Shown here piece after piece: positions 11,088-22,343 of a stretch of 64,000 bases of DNA. Every line of letters starts with the position of its first letter. Within the stretch, counting starts at the first letter, position 1. The stretch spans positions 60,496,018-60,560,017 of the forward strand of contig CM050453.2 of assembly GCA_027563935.2 (NCBI GenBank), in the 5' to 3' direction. The translations under genes were made by a program, and so were the position numbers. This DNA comes from Costus lasius (lineage: Eukaryota; Streptophyta; Magnoliopsida; Zingiberales; Costaceae). The notes under the pieces were generated by a model. The model made no database searches and was not told the DNA's origin. It saw only the letters and a list, made by a program, of their open reading frames with translations.

Positions 11088-11388
11088 GCTGGATTGCCCA
11101 GATGAAGGGGAATCGCACGGGTTGGCGATTGGCAGGGATTGCCTACCAGAGATTAGTGCTTGTACTCTCTGTGCATCTTATCTCGCCTGAGCGGGACGCG
11201 GAGACCAAGTATGAAATCTGGATCCCATCTCACTAAAAGAGTTTTACTCTTTCGGGCTGTTTTGCTGGATTTTTTCAGCCAGATAAAATAGTGAGAAAAG
11301 AATCATTCTTAAGTCCTGAATTGATTCTCACATTGATACTGACCTTGCTGTTCTTGCATTGTTGTAGATTACTGCAGCAACGAACACC

Positions 11389-14300
11389 ACGAATTTCAAT
11401 GTGTGATCCCTACTGGAAAGGGAGAAGTTTGCTGGACCAAACTTCTCAGGCTAGTACGGACACCTTAAGATTGTTCTTAAGGCAGAGAGGAAGCTGTATG
11501 TCCTCGAGACGGCTATACCGCCTCAACCCGCTGCGAACGCCGCAAGGGCGGTTCGGGATGCCTATGAGAAGCATGTCAATGATAGCATTGATGTCGCTTG
11601 CCTGATGCTTGCGTCTATGACGCCAGAGCTGCAGCGTCAGCATGAGGATCTATCTGCTATACAAATTATAGCAAACCTCAAGCTGCTGTATGCTGCACAG
11701 GCTAGGACTAAATGCTACAATTTGACTAAGCTTTTCTTTCAGAGCAAACTGGCTGAAGGAAGTCCAGTGGGAGCTCACGTACTCAAGATGATTGGGTACA
11801 AGGAGGCTCTAGAGAAACTGGGACATACCATCAATCAGGAGCTTGCTGTAAACATCATATTGCAGTCTCTCCCGACCTCTTTCGATCCGTTCATCATTAA
11901 CTTTAATATGAACAAGATCGACTGTACGCCGGCAGAGTTACTGAATATGCTCTTGACTACAGAGTTGACTCTAAAGGGAAAGCCTGTATCCTCTGTCTTA
12001 ATGGTTCCTTCTAGGAACAAGAAGAAAGGGAAGAAAGGCAAAGCCCCTGTTAAGAGCTACAGCAAGGCTCTGAAACAAAAGGTTAAGCGGTCGAAGGAAT
12101 ACAGATGTTTCCACTGTGGCCAGCTGGGTCACTGGAAAAAGGACTGTAAAGCGCTCCAAGGAGACAAGAAGGGAAGTTTTGTTTCTGGCTCAGGTATTTA
12201 CGTGACTGAAGTCATGGTTTCTTCTTCCATATCATGGGTGTTGGACACTGCATGTGGAGTTCACATTTGTTCAAATGTACAGGAACTCAAGTGAAGAAGA
12301 CAGGTGGGACAGCATGAGGTGGACCTACGAGTTGGAAACAGGGCACGGGTTGCTGCTGTTGCTGTAGGAATTTATTACATCTCATTACCATCTGGACTTG
12401 TATTGGAACTGGACAATTGTTATTTTGTACCAAGCATAACGAAAAATATTATCTCTATTCCTGCTCTTGTCAGGAAAGGGTTTTCCTTTGAATGCAATAT
12501 TTCAAAGTGTATTATTTCTTTTGATAATATTGTTTATGCTACTGGGTCGATTAACAATGGGTTATTCATGTTGGACATGGAATGTTCTATACAACAAATT
12601 GATAACAAGAAAGCTAAGTATGCTGATAACAGCACCTTGCTATGGCATAGTCGTTTAGGCCATATTAACAAGAAGCGCATTAAGCAGTTGCATGATCATG
12701 GACTGCTGGGATCATTCTCCTATGAGGAGATTGATACATGCAAAGCTTGTTTAATGGGTAAAATGATGAAAGCTCCTTTTTCTAAGAAAGGTCAAAGGGC
12801 TTCAGGTTTACTTGACCTTATACACAGTGATGTGTGTGGACCTTTCAGTAAACATGCCAGAGGTGGCTATCTATACTTCATTACCTTTACTGATGATTTC
12901 AGTAGATATGGGTATGTCTATCTATTTAGACATAAAAGTGAATCTTTTGACAAGTTCAAAGAGTTCAAGAATGAAGTACAGAATCAGCTAGGCCGAAATA
13001 TCAAGGCACTTCGTTCAGATCGAGGTGGTGAATACTTGAGTCGAGAGTTTACTGACTATCTGAAGGAGTGTGGGATTATCTCACAGCTCACTCCGCCAGG
13101 AACACCGCAATGGAATGGTGTGTCCGAGAGGAGGAACAGAACCTTACTGGATATGGTTCGTTCTATGATGAGTCAGGCTACTCTGCCTTACTCCTTTTGG
13201 GGATTTGCACTGGAAACAGCTGCAAAGGTACTAAACCGAGTGCCATCCAAGGCAGTTTCAAAGACGCCATATGAGTTATGGTATGGGAAACAGCCAAGCT
13301 TGACGTTTATCAAGATCTGGGGTTGCGAGGCTTATGTCAAAAAGCTCGCATCTGGGAAACTAGAGAGCAGATCTGAGAAATGTATCTTTGTCGGTTACCC
13401 TAAGGAAACTAAGGGTTATTATTTCTACGATCCCAAAGAGAACAAGGTGTTTGTTGCTCGGACGGCTATTTTTCTTGAGAAGGAATTTCTTCTGCAAGAG
13501 GCCAGTGGGAGAGAAATAAAGCTGGATGAGAATCCAGAAGTAGGACAAAGTAGTCAAGCACAGTTGGATGAGCCTGAGCCAGTAGATCAGGTTACTGAAC
13601 AACTTGAGGCTCAGATATCACGGGAACCGCGAAGATCGGGAAGGATCCGTCGACAGCCTGAGCGCTATGACGGAATCTACATCATTGATGATGAACCCCT
13701 CACTTATGCAGATGCGGTCAGTGGACCGGAATCAGCGAGATGGCTTGAAGCTATGCGAGCCGAGATGGACTCCATGTCAGATAACCAAGTCTGGGATTTG
13801 GTTGATCCACCTCCGGGAGTAATCCCTATAGGCTGTAAATGGATCTTCAAGAAGAAGATTGACATGGATGGTAACGTGGTTACCTATAAAGGCAGGCTAG
13901 TTGCGAAAGGTTTCAAACAAATCTACGGGATAGATTATGATGAAACTTTCTCTCCTGTAGCTATGTTTAAGTCTATTCGGATTATTCTCGCGATAGCAGC
14001 ATATTATGATTATGAGATCTGGCAGATGGATGTGAAGACTGCTTTCCTTAATGGAAAACTGGATGAGGATGTGTATATGACACAACCTGAAGGTTTCACT
14101 AATCCATCAGATCGTCATAAAATATGCAAGTTAAGGAAGTCCATTTATGGACTTAAGCAAGCATCAAGAAGCTGGAATATTCGTTTTGATGAATCAATCT
14201 GTGAGTTTGGTTTCATCAAGAATGAAGATGACCCATATGTATATAAGAGGTTTAGTGGGAGCGTAATCACTTTCCTAGTCCTCTACGTCGATGATATCTT

Positions 14301-15267
14301 AATCATTGGAAACGATATTCCTGAACTGCATGCGGTTAAGGCATGGTTAAGAAAATGTTTCCAGATGAAAGATTTAGGAGAAGCAGCCTATGTATTAGGT
14401 GTGAAGATCTACAGAGATAGATCTAAGAGGCTTCTCGGGCTGTGCCAGAGTACTTACATCGATAAAGTCCTGGAGAGATTCCATTTAGAAAATTCTAAAA
14501 GAGGATATCTTCCAGTCAGACATGGTCTGAATCTTTCAAAGAGTCAGTGTCCACAAACACAGACTGAGAAAGATGAAATGGACAATACGCCTTATGCTTC
14601 GGCTATTGGGTCCATTATGTATGCGATGTTATGTACTCGCCCAGACGTCGCTTACGGGTTAAGCGTGACCAGTCGGTTCCAAAGTAATCCAGGCCAGGCG
14701 CACTGGATTGCAGTCAAGAACATTTTGAAATATCTGCGGAGGACCAAAGATATGTTCTTGGTGTATGGAGGTCAGGAAGAACTCAGTATTGAAGGATATA
14801 CTGACGCTTCATTCCAATCTGACCAGGATGATTTCCGATCGCAATCAGGCTATGTTTTTAGCTTGAATGGAGGTGCAGTGGTGTGGAAAAGTTTCAAACA
14901 ATCTATTGTTGCTGATTCCACAACAGAAGCCGAGTATGTTGCAGCCTCGGAAGCATCTATGGAGGCAGTGTGGATTCGTAAGTTCGTTCAGGAACTTGGT
15001 GTTGTTCCTTCGAGTGCAGATCCATTGGTTATCTTCTGTGATAACACTGGAGCAATAGCACAGGCAAAGGAACCACGGTCGCACCAGAAGTCCAAGCACA
15101 TACAGAGACGGTTTCACTTGATCCGGGAGATCATTGATCGTGGCGAGATCAAAGTCTGCAAGGTTCATACAGATGACAATCTGGCTGACCCGCTTACAAA
15201 GCCTCTGGCACAGCAGAAGCATGAGAAGCACTGTAATAATATGGGTTTGAGATTTCACAACCATTAG
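11389..15267 (+). pseudogene. Copia-1 gag-pol of element A, start lost and three in-frame stops
   Basis: Aligned with the intact copy in B, the frame runs without frameshift for 1293 codons. The start is ACG (11389-11391) instead of ATG. Stops lie at 11404-11406 (TGA for CGA), 11452-11454 (TAG for TGG) and 12292-12294 (TGA for AGA). The stretches 11605-12294 (Gag with zinc knuckle CFHCGQLGHWKKDC) and 12304-15267 (rest of protease, integrase, RT with YVDD, RNase H) remain open. A cannot make Gag-Pol from its own start; the long open pol suggests recent inactivation. The order protease, integrase, RT, RNase H is that of Ty1/copia. Confidence 0.95.
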
Positions 15268-15276
15268 ATTAAGTGC

Positions 15277-15287
15277 AAGTGGGAGAT
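15277..15287 (+). other. Polypurine tract of copia A
   Basis: AAGTGGGAGAT directly before the 3' LTR, the expected plus-strand priming site. B has the same tract on the minus strand (37686-37696). Confidence 0.8.
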
Positions 15288-16970
15288 TGTTGGGGTATGC
15301 CCTTAAGGCTAATGTTTGAGGCCTTGGGATTATATCAGTATCATGTATAAACTCTATGTTTATAAAGGCAATGGTTGTTATTCAGGTTGTTACATTATCT
15401 GCTGCAATGTGTATACTTCTAAATAATGTCTCAATGATGTTCAGCTAATCTGACATGCAGTGTAGTCCTTAGTCGAAATATCTTGGTGAACATGAGACAA
15501 CCTTGATATGATTGAGACTAATATGTGTTCTAATCTTATAGGATGCTTTGAGCATGGAATAAGATGTAGACTCATGGGTACATTGGATGTACTGGACAGA
15601 CCCTACATAGGATGTTCAATTGCTTGTCACAATGTGAATAATCCTTGTATGCGAACAAGTGGCATACTTCCTCTGACTTGAGATCACTTGTGTTTCTAAA
15701 TGATGATTGGCATTGTTTTGAGATAGTTCGATATCATTTGAAACATAATGGTTATAGACTATCTTGGATGGTGAGCATGAGTCATGTTAGGGCGCTAGTG
15801 ATAGACATAGGATTGCCATCTCCTTCATTGGAGTGTGATGTTCTAAAGGGGCCCCCTGGATGAAATGATTGAGAAAGTGTATGGCCATACCCAGATGACT
15901 ATGTTCATCTGATCTAATCATTCTCATCATATTGGAGTTACAGGCTTGACACGCTTGTCCAATAAGAACATCCAGTGGCAAAGGAAACATGTATGTCTAG
16001 TGAAATGGATTCACACTTGTGCTGTGGTTTGGGTGTAGTCTTGGAAGACTCTTTCCTTTATATCGGGAGACAGTGATGTGTTGCTAGATACCCCTCACTG
16101 ATCGTGATAACATAAGTTATCGTTACCGACGTTTAAAGGAAACCCTTAGGGTCGCACAATTTGATGATATGGCTTACTTAAGTCTGATCGTGTGGACTGA
16201 ATTGTTTGGGTTCAGTTTAAAGGGATTTAATCTCTGATTGTAAGTGAGATCTGGTCTGATCATGTTTGATTGATTAGGGCTTGAGATCGGTAAGCTTCGA
16301 TCGAGAGAATTGATGCTAGATCGGTGAGATCAGGAGCATCAGGAGATGAACGGTTAGATCTGGAGCCTTAGGGTTTAATTGTGATCTAGACCAAATGCTT
16401 GGGTTAATTGGTCTTTGAACCAAACCAAAATGAACCGGCTCATCATATGAGCGCATGGTTCAATGGGAAGAGAAAAATGCGATGGTTCACAAGTAGTGAA
16501 CGCATCACACGTTGAGGGGGTTTTTTCTATTTTGGGAAACCATGTTTCCAAAACATGGTCACGCCTCACATTCGCTCCTCTCACGCCTATTGTCGCCTCT
16601 TCCTCTCTATTCTCTCTCAACTCTCGAGTGTTGAAGGAGTTGACGACAAGGAGGTCTCGGCCAAGCAAGACATCTCTTCTTCCCTTCCATTCGATCAGGA
16701 GACTTGAAGGTCTTTGCTAGCACAAGGATCAACAAGGAGTAGGCGATCTTCTTCTTGTGTGCGCATCTTCTGGAGGAGATCCCTTTCGCTCTCTTCTTCC
16801 AAGGCACCATCCAAGCAATGGCGATGGTATGACTCTTATCAATGTATACAAGTTTTAATAGTTGATCATATGACATGCATGCAACCGATCATCTAGAAAC
16901 CCTTATTTCCGCTGCCCAAAATTTTATATGCGCCACTTTAGGGTTTCGCCCCCTTTATAGGGGACTTTCA
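15288..16970 (+). repeat. 3' LTR of copia A
   Basis: 1683 bp from TGTTGGGGTATGCCC to GGGGACTTTCA. The complete copy shows what the 5' LTR has lost. Confidence 0.95.
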
Positions 16971-18563
16971 CTAATTTAGTTCATAAAAGGATTATCTCAC
17001 TTTCGTGCAGACAATCATGCAGGGACCAATCCTCGCTTTCGCGCAAGATCAATCCCAACGCTGTAGATAAGTAAACCATCAACAAAGAACTCAAGGATCA
17101 CTTTTGTGCATCCGAATTCTAAGTTGATCATCACAAGTGGAGCCTCAAGGATCACTTTCGTGCATCCGAGTCTGAACACAGGTTCTACCAAAGGTTCTAC
17201 AACGTTCCGATCCTTACTTTCATGCAAGATCTCCACGTTTGACACAATAACTCAATCCTAGATCAATATTATTAAACTTGGCAATTAATCTACTAGAACA
17301 GATCAAATTAGATCTAACCTAAGGAAGGGATCCTAACATGCAATTCTAAGGTTCCAAGTTCTCAAGCAAATCACCTTTCAGACTAATTGCGAAAACTCTA
17401 AAACATGGATAATAACATATATCTATGGAAAGTTAAAGATAATTCATCACAAAAGTATAATTATTACAACGAAGATTATCATGACGAAAAAGAAGAATGA
17501 TCTAATCATTAAAAATCAAGGGGATTACACCCCATGTCCCAAAAATAGTATCAAGCTTGCATGGAGGAAGAAATACAATGAATCATAATTTCAAAAGATA
17601 AAAAATCAACAAGAAAAGAGGTTTTAGAAAATACAACATGGCTGTGAAATAATTCACAGCCGTATTTTGCAAGCAGAACTCGATGAACAGTGCTGTCACC
17701 ACCGATTTCATTGATTCCTCCTCCGATTGAACTCTTTTTCCTCTAAAACTTCTGGGATATTGTCTTCTCCTCCAGGTGAAGCTTCTGCGTGAAAATCATG
17801 GCCTGAGGTACCCTCTACGCCTCTCGGCGTGAGGCCAAACCCTAACTGCCTCTCTGATGATTGCTCTCTGAAATCTGCATAAAATTTCTCCCTTTTACTT
17901 CGTACACCTTCCCCTTTTAAAGATGAGTCCGCAGCAATGTTCAGATCCTAATTTGGAGCTCTGGATCAAAAGTTATGGCCCGAACAAGTTTCAGCCGCGG
18001 AAAACTCACGATTTTGACTGGAAATTATGGCCGTGTAATAATTTACGGCAGCGCCGTATTTTCATTCTGTGCACCGAAAGTAAAAATTACGGCCCGTAAA
18101 ATGTTTCTCGATGGTGCCGTAAAATCGGACGAGTTCTCTGGTCTGGATCGCCTGAGAAATACAATTCCGTAGAATAGTTTACGGCAGTGCCGTAAAATCA
18201 CAAAAACTTTATGTTCGGAAAATCCTCCAAATTACGGCAGTGTTCTGATTTTACGGTCCTGTCTGAAATTACGGTACCGTAAAATGGATTACGGCACTAC
18301 CGTATTTTGCTGAGTTGCTCCGTTTTGCATGAAATTTCTTGGGTGACCTCCTCTTGATGATGGTAACTCTTTTATGTGTTTGATTTTGCTTGAAAATGCC
18401 TTGAAATAGTGCCTTTTTACCTGAAAGCTATGAAAAACCAAAATAGAAGTAGACTTTGCAATATTTGATGAATTCAGCATAAAAATAAGCAAAAAGATCA
18501 TCAATTTAGCATGAAAAGATACATAGAATGATACAAAATATACTATATATTTTGGTGTCATCA
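16971..18563 (-). repeat. 5' LTR of E0, outer part
   Basis: On the minus strand it starts at 18563 with TGATGACACCAAAATAT and is interrupted at 16971 by copia A. It contains a palindrome array (18024-18306), including the perfect TTACGGTACCGTAA at 18269-18282, and five TCACTTTCGTGCA-type motifs (16997-17230). Confidence 0.9.
18024..18306. repeat. Palindrome array in the E0 5' LTR
   Basis: Around five units of about 50-75 bp with paired inverted repeats, for example TTTACGGCAGTGCCGTAAA at 18178-18195 and TTACGGTACCGTAA at 18269-18282. Some arms are decayed. Confidence 0.75.
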
Positions 18564-19268
18564 TGCGCCACCATGTAACGGCCAAGAGACATAGCACACA
18601 GGCGCTAAGGCTCGGCCAAGTCAAACTTGCGCCACTCAGCATGCGCCATCAAGGAAGAGTCCTTCTTGCGCCACCAAGCAAGGTGCGCAAGCAAGTATGC
18701 ATGCGCCAATCTCCAAGTACATGTGCCACCCTAATCTTCTTCTTAGTTAAAAGTAAAGAAAAGCAGCATGTAGGCCTCACAAGGATACATCACAAGCATG
18801 CAAAGGGGCTTGACTCATCACCACAACATTATACACAACCAAGGTATTTACTCATGCAATTCTACATGCTCATGAAAAATATAAAATCTGAAATTTTACT
18901 TTTTCATAAAACAACTCTCTTTTCCTCATCTCCTTATCACAAATCTTTTAGTTATTCGCGATTAATTTTTCATGATGGTTTCATAGATCCTTTCGGCTGG
19001 CAATTTTGTCAGATTAAGAGACCCGGCTAGTCCGAAGACACAATGCCCATCTTACTTGACAAAACTACGTGTGCCTTTGATCTTTAAATCAAGCAAGAAA
19101 AATAACCCAAAAATCCAAAAGAGGTTGACAAGATGATAGGAACAAGAAACCCTAATTTTTTCTACTTTGAAAAATCGTTTGTCATGTGATCATGCAATTT
19201 TTGAAAAATTGAGATATGGCATGTGAGCATGAAAAAGCATGAATTACATCATTCGAGTCTTGCAAGTC
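18564..19268 (-). other. LTR-proximal half of the copia-2 leader (D)
   Basis: No gene seen. The portion near 18960-19085 matches the leader of F (around 58010-58140). The end next to E0 (18564-18735) has six TGCGCCA-like heptamers. TGCGC at 18564-18568 is the right copy of the E0 target duplication. Confidence 0.7.
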
Positions 19269-19280
19269 CCTCTGATACCA
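19269..19280 (-). other. Primer binding site of D
   Basis: On the minus strand TGGTATCAGAGG, the initiator-Met type with one terminal difference from the copia-1 site, one base after the LTR end. Confidence 0.8.
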
Positions 19281-19281
19281 T

Positions 19282-20359
19282 TGTTGGGAAACCCCGAGGA
19301 TATTTTACAATTTTCAGAGATAGAGATTACACAAATACATTACACAGCGGAAGCAACATCCCCGAAATGAGCCAGTCCCAAAAAACCCAGTGAAGATCGC
19401 ATGCGAGAGAGTCGACACGATGAGTTAGAAAATACCTCAAAGCAAGATGAGGCTGATGTCAAGGTCAGCGCCCAAGCGTGCGCACTCTATAGTTTCACAC
19501 ACACGGATGCCTCGAGTATCAAGGTGTGCGACCCTGTAGGTTCCTCGGATGCTGATAGTGATGACCAAAGGTCACCATAAGTAGTGAGTGGCACCTAGCA
19601 GTGCGTCGCTGCTACCCAGATCATTGGAATGGATATCGACATCGACATCCCCATCATCGTGACTAGGTACAGATGCATTATAGTCTCTTTACTGAACTGA
19701 TATCCGATTGGACAAGTGTGTCACCACTTGTTTTCACCCAATCATATGGCTATGACTAAATCAGGTTCTCACCTGGGTATGGCCATACACTTTTAGTCAT
19801 AGAAGCATAGAGGAGCTCCATGGATATCAAGCTTTCCTTAGGAAGGGGAAAATCCTTTGTTTGTCCATTGACCTTCTCATATGGGTCGTGACATGCACAA
19901 TAACAACCGTTATTACCTCCCAACTACGGCAAGGTGTTAGGTTGTATCAAAGCATATCCCTAACCATATAGAATGGCCAATAACCTTAAGTCAAGGGATC
20001 AATACATCTCCTATCACTTGTGAGGATAACTTATGACACCAAATCATTGCCTCACAGCGGGTCTATCCAGTATAGCCACCACTGATATACCCATATGTCA
20101 GCGTTAGCAACTCGTGCCTAACCAGCCCATATACCAGTCTCACAAGTACCAGAGCTGTCCTATATCCACTCAGGTACATCGACTGGGGACAATCATTTGA
20201 GCACAGATCCAATTTGCCTCCATGGACATTATCATGTAAGTACATAATTGCAGATGTAGACAAACATAGATAATGACAATGCCAAAAAGATATATAAATA
20301 TCAAAGTCAAGTAGTACAATAATGGACCAACACTAGGTCCTAGGGCATATACACCAACA
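19282..20359 (-). repeat. 5' LTR of copia-2 element D
   Basis: 1078 bp on the minus strand, from TGTTGGTGTATATGCCCTA to CGGGGTTTCCCAACA. It shares its start with the solo copia-2 LTR at 51460 but differs in length and interior, so it is a divergent member. The flank from 20360 begins ATTTG, the expected target sequence; its partner lies outside the window. Confidence 0.85.
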
Positions 20360-20446
20360 ATTTGCGTCGGGAAGACTCATCATTTTTGTCTGGAAGTGGC
20401 GACTTCATGTGCTGGCCATGAAACTGATTACAGTTGTGATAATCTT
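20360..20446. other. Short unassigned flank between D and the tandem repeat
   Basis: 87 bp with no recognised feature. With the repeat that follows, it is the only stretch of the window that I cannot place in a transposable element. Confidence 0.5.
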
Positions 20447-20628
20447 ACAGAGACATTACGGGCTGGCCGTGATCATAATTACAGGCATGATCTGGATGCT
20501 GGAAATCCACAGAAGACTTCACAGGCAGGCTGTGATCATCTTCACGGGAGTGATAAGGATATTGGAAATTCACATAAGACTTCTTAGGTGAGCTGTGATC
20601 ATCTTCACGGGCGTGATGAGGATGTTGG
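20447..20628 (-). repeat. Tandem repeat, 63-bp period, with coding potential
   Basis: The anchor GTGATCAT recurs at 20469, 20532 and 20595, exactly 63 bp (21 codons) apart, giving just under three units that differ by point changes. The minus strand is open across the repeat, encoding a His/Asp-rich 21-residue repeat (HAREDDHS, HSREDDHS). It abuts the E1 LTR at 20629 and may be a piece of host gene or of another element. No function is claimed. Confidence 0.7.
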
Positions 20629-22343
20629 TGTTGTGATCCGCAAGTGCACGGATACTCGAAGTAATAAAGAAAGATATCGAACCGCAGAGACCTTATTGTT
20701 AAGTACCAAATAGTTGTATTCTCGCTAGCTAAGTAAACCGAATATGATGCAATAATCAATGGAAAGGCTTATCTCAGGCTAATGATAAGTAAATCATCAA
20801 TCAATGAACTCAAGGATCACTTTCGTGCATCCGAATTCTAGGTTGATAATCTCTAGTGGAATCTCAAGGATCACTTTCGTGCATCCGAGCCTCAACACTA
20901 GTTTTACTCATGGATCTCCAATGTTCCGATCCTTAATTTCATGCAAGATCTCCACGTTTGACAATTAGACTCGATCTATAGATTTATGTTATTATCATGG
21001 CAATTAATCTACTAGAATTGAACAAATTGGATCTAACCTAAGGAAGGGTTCCTAATATGCAATTCTAGGGTTCTGAATTCTCAAGCAATTACCTTTCAGT
21101 CAATAGCAAAAATTCTAAAAACATGACTAGTAACGTGCATCTATAGAGAGTCTAAGCACAAATATCACATGAGCAAAATTATCATGGCAAAAAAGAAGAT
21201 TATCTAATCATTAAAAATCAAGGGGGATTGCACCCCATGTCCCGAAATATGCCTAAGCAAGCATGGAGAAAGAAATACAATCAATCATAGTTTCAAAATA
21301 TCAGAAATTGAAGAGAAGGAAGAAATAAACTTTACAACACGGCTGTGAAATTAAACACAGCCGTAATTTGCAAGGAACTCGCTGTGAATAGTGCCGATGA
21401 TGCTTCTTTCATTGATTCCTCTTCCGATCGGACTCCTCTTGCTCTGAAACTTCTGGTGTGTCTTCCTTATCCCCAAGCGAAGCTTCTGTGTGAAAACGCA
21501 GCCTAAGGTGCCCTCTACGCCTCTAGGCGTGAGGCCAAACCCTAGACGTCTGTTTTTCGATTGCTCCATCAATACTGGATAAAAATTCCTCTTTTCAGTG
21601 CGTATGTCTTCTCCTCTTAAACACGAGTCCGCAGCAACTTTCAGATCTAAATTCGGAGCTCTTGATCAAAAGTTATGGCATGCGCAAGAATTGGCCACGG
21701 AAAACTCGCGTTTTTGAGTGTAATTATGGTACTGTAAAATATATTATGGTAGTGCCGTATTTTCTGGGCAACTTTCTGGTCAAAAATTGCTCAAAATACG
21801 ATACCATAAAATAGTTTACGGCCGTGACATAAAATCAGACCAAATCTCTAGTCTGAATTATCTCGAAAATACGGCACCGTGAAATAGTTTATGGCAGTGC
21901 CGTAATTTCAGCAAGTGTCTCTGTTCTGAAGCGCTCCAAATTATGGCAGTGTAATTTCTTACGGCGGTGCCGTAAAATCGTGAAAACCTTCTGTTTGAAA
22001 AACTCTCCAAATTACGGCAGGTGCTCTGATATTATTGTAGCGTACGAAAATACGGTACCGTAATATAGATTACGGCCCTGCCGTATTTTGGTTTGTTGCT
22101 CCGTTTTGCATGAAATTTGTCATGTGATCTCTTCTTGATGATGGTAACTCTTCTATATCTTCGATTTTGCTTGAAAACGCCTCAAAATAGTGCCTTTTTA
22201 ACTGAACATCATGAAAAACCAAAATAGATGTAGACTTTGCAATATTTGATGAATTCAACATAAAAACAAGTAAAAGATCCTCAATTTAGTATGAAAAGAT
22301 ATCTAAAATGATACAAAATATACTATATATTTTGGTGTCATCA
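20629..22343 (-). repeat. 3' LTR of E1
   Basis: 1715 bp on the minus strand, from TGATGACACCAAAATAT to GCGGATCACAACA. A palindrome array occupies about 21724-22091 and GCACGAAAGTGA-type motifs about 20810-20950. Confidence 0.9.
21724..22091. repeat. Palindrome array in the E1 LTR
   Basis: Five to six degenerate units; the clearest inverted repeats are TACGGTACCGTA near 22051 and TTACGGCGGTGCCGTAA near 21959-21975. Confidence 0.75.

Larger units (their letters stand above)
9586..11388 (+). other. Leader of copia A
   Basis: Untranslated leader of 1.8 kb; none of its short frames is conserved as protein in B (43426 to 41588) and C (60301-62112). What is conserved is structure: three CTGCGT-loop hairpins (10304-10398), a segment with tRNA-like A and B boxes (10453-10508), and two TCA-loop hairpins (10843-10876, 11054-11087). 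Confidence 0.8.
8234..16970 (+). mobile_element. Copia-1 element A, 5'-truncated
   Basis: 5' LTR fragment (8234-9571), initiator-Met-type primer site, 1.8-kb leader, gag-pol (11389-15267), polypurine tract and complete 3' LTR (15288-16970). The first 345 bases of the 5' LTR are missing at the fusion with the E0 gag remnant. The 3' flank (CTAATTTA...) is mid-LTR gypsy sequence homologous to 3972 onward, so A inserted in the 5' LTR of E0. The expected left target copy was lost with the deletion. Confidence 0.93.
3719..18563 (-). mobile_element. Gypsy element E0, non-autonomous, with two nested copia-1 insertions
   Basis: Outer ends are gypsy LTR termini (TGATA... at 3719 and ...GTCATCA at 18563) flanked by TGCGC at 3714-3718 and 18564-18568, which defines one insertion. 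On the minus strand: 5' LTR (18563 to 16971, then interrupted by copia A), gag remnant (8233 to 6907), the stretch that follows pol in related elements (around 6776-6815), a palindrome array, and 3' LTR. Protease, RT, RNase H, integrase and env-like genes are absent. The end of the 5' LTR, the primer site and the gag start were removed by the deletion that fused gag to copia A at 8234. Confidence 0.85.
1908..20359 (-). mobile_element. Copia-2 element D (outer, nested host)
   Basis: On the minus strand the parts come in order: 5' LTR (20359 to 19282), primer site (19280-19269), leader (19268-18564, resuming 3718-2759), gag (2758-1908), then out of the window. Gypsy element E0 splits the leader, and the TGCGC duplication on both sides of E0 shows that the two leader pieces were once contiguous. 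The leader matches copia-2 fragment F (57854-58596) and the LTR starts like the solo copia-2 LTR at 51460. No pol is visible, because gag is interrupted at 1907. Confidence 0.75.

Noticed and set aside
1852..20359. Reading element D as a copia with its own 3' LTR at 1852-1907
   Set aside because: The LTR tip at 1907 is copia-1, while the 5' LTR at 20359 is copia-2, and there is no polypurine tract. A separate copia-1 insertion into gag fits better.
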